Assembly (NCBI RefSeq): GCF_048771995.1
Contig: NC_133032.1
Span: forward strand, 19,173,001-19,237,000
Source of the DNA: Taeniopygia guttata
Taxonomy: Eukaryota > Chordata > Aves > Passeriformes > Estrildidae
Length of the DNA: 64,000 nt
Direction: 5' to 3'
The translations under genes and the position numbers were made by a program. This document shows positions 28,001 through 40,000 of this stretch, piece after piece. Every line of letters begins with the position of its first letter. Within the stretch, counting starts at the first letter, position 1. The notes under the pieces are model-generated. The model was not told the DNA's origin. It saw only the letters and a list, made by a program, of their open reading frames with translations, and did not search any database.

Positions 28001-31000
28001 TTAAAGCTTTGAATCAGAAAGTGTGAAGAAATAAGATGCAACATCCTGCAATACAGATTGCTGGAGACAGACTGAAAAAGAAAGAAGTGATTTATGGCTA
28101 AAATAAGAGTTAGTAGAGAATTATAAAGGTTGAAAAGACCTCTAAAAGCAAGTCCAACCATAAACCCAGTGCCACTGTGTTCACCATTAAACCATACCCA
28201 CACGTCTTTTGTACACTTCCAGGGATGCTGATTCCACCACTCCCTGGGCAACCAGTTTCAGTGACTGATGACCCTTTCAGTCACTAAATTGTTCCTAGTA
28301 TTTAATTTAAACCTCACCTGGTGCAACTTGAGGCTATTTCCTCTGGTGTTGTCAGTTGTTATCTGTGAGAAAAGACCAGCCCCCACTGGCTACACCCTCT
28401 TTTTGGGTACTTGCACAGTGATAAGGTCCCCTTTGAGTCACCTCTTCTCCAGACTGAAGCAGCCCAGCTCCCTCAGCCACACACAACAGCCCAAATGTGG
28501 CCTCAGTCCCCAGTACAGAGGGATGCCACTGCCCCTGTCCTGCTGTCACGCTATTCCTGATCCAGGCAAGGATGCCATTGGCCTTCTTTGTCACCTGGGC
28601 ACTGCTGGATCATGTTCATCTGCTGCCAACCAGCACCTCCAGGTCCCTTCCTGCTGCTGGGCAGTTTTCCAGCCACTCTGCCCCAACCTGTAGCTCTGCC
28701 TGGGGCTGTTGTGACTCAAGAGCAGGACTCAGCACTTTGCCTCACTGAACATCACACCAATGGCCTCAGCCCACTGACCCAGCCTGTCCAGATCCCTCTG
28801 CCTTCCTGCTCTCCTGCAGATCAACACTCCTGCCCAACTTGGGGTCATCTGCAAACTCAGTAATAGCTTGTTTTTTAATGAAGGCAGAGGGAATTAATTC
28901 AATGAAGACTTCAGTCAGAAGACAGTAGCTTGAACAAATAAAAGGTGATTTTTCTAGCTTAAAATCTGGCAGATAACTTAAACAAATTTCCTGCTGAATG
29001 TATTGTGGTTTTTTAGCCACGTGTACAGACTCAAGACTCATATCAACACTCAGACTCTTAGAAACCCCTGAATAATTTTACTGCCTACATCTGCTTATAC
29101 TTTTTGCTCTTACAATGATCAGGAAGTGTCTTTTTTTTTTTTTAAATTTTTGTCCCCATAAAGGAGCTTAATTCTATACAATGAGCAAGTCAAAACTCTC
29201 ACGGCTTTGATTAAATGAGGTGAAGAGTAGTTAGGACTGTTAAGGAAAAAAAATCAGTACAAAGTAGAAGCATCATGTGATAAGAGGACGCAGTTTTACA
29301 ACAGTTTTCAATCTTGAATTGTAGTAATTCCTACAACTAGTACTGAATCACAGGTTGATACTAATTGTTGTGTTTTTCTTTTTCTTTCCCTTATTTCTTC
29401 TGAGCAGCTTTTGCCCACAGAAGTCAGCAGCTGACAGAGACTGCCATGGTATTAAATCCTAAGAGTTAAGTAGTTCTCACCACAAGCAAGTAGTGTTATG
29501 CATTATAACTCTGTTGTATGGTCTAGTACACATATTCTAGATTGTTTGCTCTATTCTTTGTAGCTGAATTGATTTACTGGGCAACAGGATTTTTTTTTCT
29601 CTTTAGAGTTCTTCAGGTTATGCAGAATTCACTGAGACATATAATCTTATGCATGCTTAATATTGCATTTCATGCACAGAATTAGAGAACCAGATTTAAA
29701 AAAAAATCACAATCTCACTTTGTAGTTTACTTCCATGTAAATTGCTTAGAAACAATCAACAGTACAAGAATTGAAAAAAAATAGGTAAACAAGTCCTCAA
29801 ATAACACCTAAGTGTAGGCCAGATCACCCCTTACCAGTTAGTATTATACTGAAGTTACTTATTACACACACTGTTTCAAATAAAACTGATAATTAAAGCC
29901 ACAAGAAGTTAAAAAGCCCACCCAAGTGCAACTCCAATGATGACAGCTTACAGCTGTCTGAAAAGCTGGTTGGAGAATTAGATGTGTATTTACATTCTAC
30001 TAGTATTGAACAAAAGTACTAGATGAAGAACGGGTTCCATTACTTGAAAACACAGCAAATGCATTGATCTTACAGGGTGTGAGGAAAAAGCAGCTTTAGT
30101 CTCATGATTTCCAAAATTACAGCAATGACTCAAAACTACTTTAATTCAATATCCTGTTTATTCAAAGACTTACTGTGAAAGCACCAAAACAACACACTCA
30201 TAGCACTGTGCTAAATTTCAAGCCCCACTGATAAAGTCTACAGCTGCCTGCAAATATGGTCTTCAACCCAGAGTCCTTTCAGAGACAGAACTCTGCCATG
30301 CTGCTGTACTCTTGTCATAGGACAGAACTTTCCCCAGTTCAAACAACAGGCCTTTTTAAAAGGCCACGAGCAAACATTTGTGTTGCTTGACAGAAAGGAG
30401 CACATGCATAGGACAAATTGCTTATGAAATGCGTGTCAGTCTCTTTGCTCTAAACGCTGTGAAATAAATTTTGAGGAACAGCAGCTGTAAGGAATGACTC
30501 TCATTCATCTGCCTGCTATACAAACTAGGTCGTGGAACATGAGCAAGGTTTTTAGATACTACCATATTACTGTATCTTTGTAATGTTAGTAACAAGAAGA
30601 GTAAGAACAAAGGCTTACAGTCTGACTTTCAGGGAAGTCCATCTTCAGCAGTTTGTGAGCACATTCTTCAAAGTCTAAGCTGAATAGAAGAAATAATTAT
30701 TATCTGTGCAATATATGCTATGCTAAAAACATTCCAATCCTATATCAAGAATAGTCATTGGTAATAAAACCTCAACAGTTTTGAAGTGAAGTATGTCAGC
30801 TGTTTGATTTGCTGAGACTTTATTGCTTTTGTGGCTTTTCAATAAACATTTTGTATTTCATGAGTTTCTCTCTGAAAATTAATTCAAAGTGATTACATTT
30901 GCAGGCAATCTGAAAACAAGATGATCCAAGTCATTATTACTATCACATCATCTTACAAAACGTACTAAAACAGAAAAGTGGAAGCTTGTTTTGCACATTT

Positions 31001-34000
31001 TTAAACACACTGAAATGCAAGCACTTCAGAGCAGCTCCAAAAGCAATATATACCACAGTCTCCTCTGGCACTCCTGTTCTGAAAGCCTTTAGCTACCACT
31101 GGGTACATCCTCCCCCCTCCACTTATCAGATGAACAAGTTCGAGTATGGCAAGAAAGTACCTAACAGTTACTCTGAGAAATGTAAGAGCCTTTGATGCCC
31201 TCAGTATGGTATTAATTCATATGTCTAGTGATCAACACCACAACTACATCATTGCATTTGTCATGCTGCATCAAACCTGCAGAGTATTATGGGTTGCAAG
31301 GGATCAATCCTTCCTCTCAGCCTGGTGACAGAAAACCTATACCAGCAGGTTTGGAGTATTCGTGCCACAAACTGCAAGTGGAGTTCATGACTACAAGCAG
31401 ACTATACTTCAGGGTTAGTAAATGCATACTTATTTTCCAAACAATGCAGATGGCAAAAAAGAACTCCATCTCAGAAGTGGAGACAAGCCATAGAATTTCT
31501 AAGTGTGTCTCAGGTTTTTTTTTCATAAATTGTCAAGATGCTGTAAAATTTGAAGATCACTGACTTCTGTTCACTCAAAAAGTTCTCATTACAGCAATAG
31601 TCCCAGTCCACTACCCAAACATTTTGAAACAAACAAGATTCATCTTAGAATGAGAATTTGGAAAACAGTCTGCTTTACAGTCAGGTCAGGCTCCATAACG
31701 ACTACCTCCCTACCTTTTTTTTTTTCCTTTTAAATTGCACATTAAGACATAATTTCAAAAGGAAGAGAATTACAGTTCACTGACTTCAAAAGAACTACAC
31801 CCATAGATGCATAACGATGCACAACTTATATTTACCTTGACTGTATAGCCAGATAAATTGTACGACGGAAGGAGACCAGGTTAATTTCTGTTTTGTCATG
31901 AACAGTAACTTTCTGACCTGGAAAAGAAAATCCTGGGTTTGTAAAGAGCAAAACATTAAGGAGACACATGTAGTAATTTTTTAGGACAGCTCTATTTACC
32001 ATTTACCGAGTCTGCAGCACACTGTTTTTCTAGAAGTACTTAGGACTGTTTGCAGGTTTATGTATTTTTATACATAAGAAAAAAAAACAACAGTATTTGC
32101 TTCATCTTTAACAAAGGTAAATATTTAGAGGCAGTTTTAAAAGTGTAATTCTTTTAAAGACATTTCATGTTTCTTAGTCACTGCAGCCTCTAGGTTTAAC
32201 ATTTCTTCTTAACATTATTAGCAATCCATTTTCTGCACTATTTAGCTATACAATGTTTTATGCAGCATCTCTTTTTGCAGGTAATTCTTAGCTCCTGTTA
32301 GTTGTAGAATCTACATTACAGCATTCAGCAAAGTCCTGGAGAAGGCAGAAAAAAATTCATTCTGAACCAAATCACTTGGATTTGTAAAATATTCACTATT
32401 CCTTCAGTCTTTTAAAGTTTGGTTAAAGCATAGAAAATGAGGAATTATGTGAATGTTCATACTTTTTATGAGCATGGGAGCTCTGCTCTTCTGTGAAATA
32501 CTCCACCAAACTAGTAAGGAAATCCATTCCTGGGATTCTACAGGAACATTACTTGACTGGCTTTTCCATTACTCATGCAGTCTGCACAAAAACTTCAATT
32601 ATGCTTATCCATCAATGTTTTTTCCTGGGAATTGAATACATTCTTGGAAAATAAGTAAGTATTGTCTCTGCTGAAGTGAGATATGGAGGATGTAGAGCCA
32701 GTTGTAAGAAAATCCATCCTAATTTTGAAAGTGACTTAAAAATATGATTGAGCATGGAAAAGTTTAAGCAGGAATTTTCATTTTGCTCTTTTACAAATCT
32801 CAGGTGTGCAAGACTTTTCTCAAAGGAAAGATACGGTCATGAATAATGTGGCAAAGTTGCTTTTCCTTTTCTGCATGTACTGAATGCTTCCTTTCAGACT
32901 TTCATACTGTTTGCTAGTAAACACTTAGATCTGAGAATAACTGAGGAGGAAAACACTGCTTAACATTTGAGCATCTCAGTTTTGCAAAACATCTAAGAAG
33001 TTAAGCTTTTTTTTCCTTTTTATCTACATTCAATCACCTGCTTGTAAGGTGCCAGTCATACACTTACCATCTTCATCCTCCTCTTCATCATCTTCTTCAT
33101 CTTCTTCACTACTTCCAGCTTCTTGATTTCCTTCAGATTCAGTGTCACCTTCATCAAGAATTTCTGAAAGAGCAGTATCTCAGATTAACAGAACATAGAC
33201 CACAGTACTTTCATTACAAAAATCCCCTTGATCCCACCCCTGAGGAGTGAAAGGACGTCTCAGGTACAGAATGTGGAAGAGGCCAAAAAGCAGATATATC
33301 GGAACTTAATGGAAATACAGATAGAGAAATAACACTGAGTAGCACGAACACAAAGGAAAGGTCTGTGAACTGAATGACTTTTATAGAACAGAAATATCAC
33401 CCACTGTTAAATAAATGTTGGCAGCAACAGCTGAATAAGCAAATGCCACAGGTAATGGATGTGTATACACACAAATATCCCTACCTTTCTTTAGCATTTT
33501 GTATTTCTCTTCATTTTCCATAAAGTTTGGATCCATCTTGAAGACATCTTTAGAATAAAAGAGAATCTTTATTTAAAACACAAATTGAAGATAGCTATTA
33601 ATATTTATCTTAAATTTATTTTCTTGAGGAATGCAGTTAAGAAATTATCTTTCATTTCTAACTTACTAAGAACATCCTCCGGGTTGTAGTCATCTTCCAA
33701 TGGCAACATATGAGTAAACTGATCCTCCTCTTCCACTAGATCTAATCCCTCTGGAATGATTGGATGATCCTTGAAGCCATCCTTCCGCACAGCAAACATG
33801 ACTTCTATCATGTACTGAACACGCATATCGATTTTAGATTCGTGCAGAATGTGTCGAAGGCGATCGAAGATTGCTTTGGAAAAGAGAGAAATGTAAACAT
33901 GAAAGGTATGTACCAGTACCAATGCCAAGATAGGTTTTGGCTAACTGTACTTACCATTAATACCTCTAGGAGAAACTTCTGTTAATTTGAGCCCACTCTC

Positions 34001-37000
34001 TTTAATAAATCCAATTGCTACTTCAATACTGTCATCAGTAGGCCTTTCAAGTAACAAAGTGAGCATTTCCAAACATAAAACCTCATGAGCCTGTAGAAAG
34101 AGTATCAGCAAAGAATTAGAATGCACAGTGTTACTCTATCACCACAGTCATTACTGGACAGACCTGTCCAGCCTTTGAGGATGTCACGACACATCAGTTT
34201 AATCACACACACAAGGCAGCAGTAGTGGGGCAAAGCTGATTAAGAGAAAGCAAAAATTTCAAATCCAGTTTTACCATCAGTATTTACACCAATTTTCTAG
34301 TGAATATGACTGTTCTATTAAGTGAACAAGCTAGCAGTGAAAAATATTTTGCCATTAAAAAATTAACAGAATGCATTTCCAAAAAGCAAACAAACCAGCA
34401 CGTGCATGACAGAATCCAGTTTTAAGTGCATTGTATCTATAATTAAACAAGATCTTCCAGGATCAGTCATATAAGCAAATCACTCATCTCAGATTAAGTT
34501 CCTCTTTACCAAAATGCTGAACATTCCCAAAACATTCCTAAGATACTGCTTCCTGATGTTGTTTAAATTAGAGCATCCTGATTTCTGACACATAATCAAG
34601 TGGAACAGAGCTGGATATAAATTTGATTTAGATGCAACTGAGTCCACTTCTGCTAACACACATGTTGCAAGAAAACTGTTTAAGATCTGTGGGACAGAGT
34701 CTCAAATGATTTTTGCTTTCCATCAAGACATGCCTGAAAACAAGCCCAAACACACACATGAAATCTTGGGAAGCTCTGGAGCATAAGTGCAATGATAAGT
34801 GGTGATAACTGCATAAGCAATTACCAGTATCTTTTATAAAGAGATCTTAAAGCAGGAACCACACTCAGGCCTTCAGCAACTTTCAGAACAAAGAACCTTC
34901 ACTTAGGGTATTGCTTTCTTAAAATAAAAATTAGCCATATAGGGTTTGGATTGAGTAGAAACAAAGAAACATACCACATTCTGATTCATCAAATGTGCAA
35001 CGAATTTTGAAGATGTTAGACAGAGTTGCTGCAAAATAAATAAAACAGGAAATTTTAACATATGGAAGAAGAAATTTCTAACCCGACCTACTATAGACTA
35101 ATGCATCTCACAAACAAATTAAGTGTCATGAAACTATTTAAGGATACTGGTAGTTGTTCTCAATTAGGACTGCACACACAAAAATAAAAAATTAGAATGA
35201 AACACCCCTGCCCAACTCAAAAAAACCCAAACTATCACTAGTATCAATCCAGAAAAGGTTGCCAAACTTTCATGATACTCTAATACTACTAAATGTCCCA
35301 TGAACTGGTCCTGACCTATGTCTTGGCTGTGCTCCTTAGTACACACTTGACACGGTTACACTGCAGAATTCCACATTTCAGCACGTTGCTCCTTTACATC
35401 TTACATACCTTGTCATTTCTGCGATACCCTTTACGAAAATTCAGTATCAGCCTCTTGAGGATCAATTCACCAATATTTGGAAACTTCGAATTGATAATTG
35501 CCACAAGAGCTGCATAAACATGAGTAAAAATCGGAGAGGCACTCTGAGCTTGCAAAATGGATCTAGACAGCAATCCCCTGGAAAAATAAATAAGTTTTAA
35601 AGATCTTTCTGGTAATAAAGCATTTAATGCTTTTATTTCATACTTACCACACGAAACAGTGTTGTGCAGTTGGAATAGCTGGAAGAAATCAGATATCTTT
35701 TTCAAACATCATTTATCATTCCACAAATGGAATTTTGCAAAATGTGTTGCACAAATCCGTCTGAACTCAAAGGTTCTTAAACTGTTACCTAATCTTTCAC
35801 TAAATATTGTTCATATTACAGATACACTTAAAAATGCTAAGCAATGCAAAAAACCATCTTGTATCCTGCAATTATCCCTTTTTTAATCTGAACTTCGTCT
35901 GACTATAAAATACTACTTAGAGCCTAAATGAATGTAAACAAAGGACTCATGAGATAATAGTTATTTTATTATTCAAATAATCTCTTTAACATTTATTATC
36001 AAGAAAGTCTTAGAAGAATATGTGACTTGCTTCCCCTCCTCTCAATTTTGCTTTTTGCAATGCTTGGAAGCACACTGAATTTGACTTTTGTTGTATTACT
36101 CAACTACATGTGGGTGAGGATAAAACAAAACAAAACTCTGAATGCGAATCTTCAAAGGACACACTGATATCCAATTCTACCTTCCCTGTGGTCTATTGAA
36201 ACTCTTAAAAAAACTCCTACAGAGTAATACATACAAAGTGCATAGGAACCTTATTCCTACCTACATTGGCATTGACAGGTGGAATAGAACTCATTTCATA
36301 CTATTGCACAAAAATAGAATATTTCCATTTTGAAATTAGTTATTTCTTGCTTTCACTGAAAGTGGTCTGTTTTAGTTCTTATTTATTATCTACATAAAAC
36401 CTCAGGAAAGGACCTGACAGCCAGGTCAAAGTTCATGTCATTACTTTTAAATGCACCTTTGTGCAAATTCAAGAGTACAGAACTAATGAAGGAGGGAAAT
36501 GATGCCATTTTCCATATACATTATTTTGACATTTATAAACTGCACAGAAACTTCCACAGACAAGTGCATTCTAAAAATAGTCAATAAAGCAATTTTTAAA
36601 CTAGAAAACATTGCCAGTATGAAAATTAAATTTTGGGGACACGAAATACAGGCAAGTAAAAAGCCGCCCTACAAAAGCATGAAACTTCATTATTACTTTT
36701 AACAGAAATCACATTCAGGAACTATTTGCCCACTGTCCAGATGTTACTTAATGACTTAATTATCTTCTTTTTATGCTAGTTGCTTGATTCTAACTTTCCC
36801 ATCAAATCTATGTAACACACATGAAAAGTTTTACTATCTGTTTGAAATGTAACAAAATTATTTTTGGATCTACCAAGTTACAACAGTAAAATGGTCTTTA
36901 CATTACATCAGTAAACAACACTAACACATAACTGTAGTAAAACTTGTTTTGCTAAGTAGTGGCTAAAAATATTATTTGTCCCAGAAAAAAATAACAGAGC

Positions 37001-40000
37001 ACTACAAAAATAAATAGATGGTGACAACTGTAAATTACAAGTCATTCAAGTAAAATGCATTGGGAAAACCTTAAGGAAAGGAAATATACACCATCTGTTG
37101 TACTCTTTTATTCCACCAAGCATACAATACCTTTCCCAGGTACGGGATTATTCTGGATAGGACAATGCAGCCTAAGGTTAATACTAAAATCTGACTAACA
37201 CCCGTACACTACTAATAACACACAGAGAACTGTACACAGAAAGTGTACATGGTCCAGAAGAGCAAAAGAATTATTTTAAAATACTAAGGCTTACCTTCCC
37301 CGAACAATATTCTCCTGAAGGAGCTCATGAATGATGTTTTCTATATTAGAAACGTTCACTTTATTGACAAGACCATTGATTGACTTCTTCAAGGCTTCCC
37401 AACTCATCCTCTGGTATGCCAAGCTATTACAGAGTATCACAAATTAATAATGTATAAATTTGAGCAAATTTATACATATATAGCATGCATTCACATTTTC
37501 ATTTAATCAGTAAAATAAATTAAAAATATTCTCTGCATAAATGTAAAGACTTGTTCACAATTATACATTCAACCATTAGAAAATCATTAAACCAACATGA
37601 GAAACCAAAGTGTAATTCTCTGCAGATATGGTATAAACCAGTACGTTGTTTGGTATGCTGTTTTGTAAGACATTCCAAAAAAATCCTAGGTACATTCAGT
37701 ATCCTGCTTTCCTTTATAATTTCCACTTTACAGCAGAAGCAGGTAGTTTAATCTGATTCTCTTATCCCTCTTCTGATAAAAACATACCTTCAAAACAATG
37801 ATCACAACCCTTAATGGATCCCATTTTCCCCAGCATTCTCTAAACACCTTAACTGCTTTGCTTGCAGCAAAAAACTACTATGTAACTTTGAACTCACCTG
37901 TTTTTATCAGTGATTTGCTCTTGCATCATCCTGAGCTTGGCAGGTGGAATATATGCACCACCTGTGCGAGTGAGGATTGGATCCACTTCTTCTTTCTTCT
38001 TCTTTGACGTGGTCTCATCATTAGCAAGTGAGCTCTGGCCTGTCGACCTCTCTGGACTCCTACGGTCAGGTGATGAGTATCTTCTCTGCTTCCTTCGATC
38101 ATATTCTCTGTCTTCCCATCTCTCATAGTGTCTGTCTCTCCCCCTTTCCATCCTTCTAAAGGGAAAATAAACACCCAAGTGTTCGTGAAAAGCTTATACT
38201 TCTATTCTTTAAAAGTAAGTATTTCATTACTGATTAAGAAAGGGCTCCAGACCTTCCATCTGAAGTTCTGTCATCATAGTATTCCCGTCTTGAATATTCC
38301 TCATCATATCTGCTGTCATCAGAGTATCTCCTCTTCCTGGGAGATGGAGACCGAGACCTATCACGCTCCATATCCCTTCTTGCAACACAAGACACAAAAA
38401 CCTTTTAGTAAGAGGCTGAGAAAACCAATGGTAGTAATATTTACCTGCAATATAACGTAACTATGCAGAAATTCCAATTCTGCCATGTGAGTTTCAAAAT
38501 ATGTGTCACTCCAATAAAAGGGTCTACTTTAACAATAATTTGTCATCAGGAAAATATTATCAAAAATCAAAGAAACACTGTAAAAGAAAGCTCCAACAAT
38601 CTGAAATTAAATGTTTAATGATAATAACATCAAATATCAATGGTAAATTCAGCAGCTTGCATTCCTTGGAACACACATATTCCTTTGTTTCTACTTTTGC
38701 CTGTACAGCATGAAGCAATCTTGCCCAAAAATGGTAACTATGGTATCAGCAATATGTGACTTCAAGCAAAAAGCTAGCATGTAATTTCCACTTTCAAGTC
38801 TCATGATAATTTAGCTAAACACTAACTTTTAGTAACAAATCCATTTAATTACTGTTATAGTGACACTCAGGTATGTTATTAAATACATTTGCTACACTTG
38901 CTTTTTACCATTTAGTTACGGTAGTAGATATAAAAAGAAACATAACCTGATGATTTTTTTAACTTCTCTCACTCACTATGTGATGTACATATACAGAATT
39001 GAAGGATACAAAAATCAGTCATTCTACCTGTCCTCTGGAGACAAACTTTCATGTCGGGAACTGTAGTTTTCCTTCCTGTCGTGACTGGAACCATGCTTTA
39101 AGGAAAGAGAAAGAAAAAAAAAATCAAGCCACAACATGACTGTGAGCACCTCTCTAGATCAAAGCGTGCCATGCCTCAGTTCCCACTCCTTTACAAGGAG
39201 GGCCATCAAATAAAGCTGATGGCAGTCAGGTATGACAAGGAGAGGTTCCTGGTTCTCTATGAACAAGCAGTTAAGCAGCTGGACACCCTGCTACAGGATG
39301 CTGCACATGCCAAAGCTTCCACAGGTTCAAGGCATGGAACAAACACCGAAGAAAAATCCACAAGGGTTACCAAAAAACTTTATCTGGCTCAGGAAACTGC
39401 AAACCAGCAGAGTGAGTATGTGGGAAAGTACTTTTATAGTTCCCTATTCCTAAACTCTTTAAGGCATCTGCTGCTAATTACTGCTGGAGACTAGAGTAGA
39501 TGGACCACTGGTCTGCCTTTCCTGCTTCCTTTTTTCAGATGCTATTTTCATTTGTTCTATTACACGCAATACCATGAACAGAATTCCACCATTTGTTGTT
39601 CAAAGACTGTCTTTCTTCTCTCCTAAAAATTCCCTTTATTAAGTAATTTTTCCTTACATTCTCCCTTTTTACTAATCACAATTTATTTCCTCATAAGTCA
39701 TTCCTAGTTTCATACATTACAAACATCTGAGCTGCACTGATCTACTTGGCAGATTTGCAGGATTGTGTAAGTGATACGCATTTAAACAGCTCACACCAAA
39801 TTCTATGGGCTGAACCATGACATGAAGTATGGAGTAGAAGTATGGAGTCATACAAAAATCAGAATGTGACAGCATCTACAGCAAACAGAGAGAATTCATT
39901 TACATGTTCGTAAACATGTGTAAACAGCAGCATTTGTAACCTGAGTACTTTCATTGCAAGGGTCATCTCTTCCTTTAAAGTATTATTTATGATTTTTCAG

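Larger units (their letters stand above)
22284..30618 (-). other. CWC22: CWC22 intron 14 (8.3 kb)
   Basis: The largest intron of the gene interrupts the MA3 domain coding sequence. It contains a roughly 750-bp CR1 LINE fragment (28115-28862), a GC-richer block (22870-23480) and otherwise unremarkable AT-rich sequence. No open frame in it resembles a known protein. Confidence 0.85.

Noticed and set aside
28268..28863. Plus-strand frames of 83-141 codons
   Set aside because: They are antisense readings of a CR1 fragment; the element is truncated and its own strand does not give a working frame.
39171..39494. 107-codon plus-strand open frame
   Set aside because: It lies across an ancient LINE 3' end, which is non-coding in the element, and matches no protein that I recognise.
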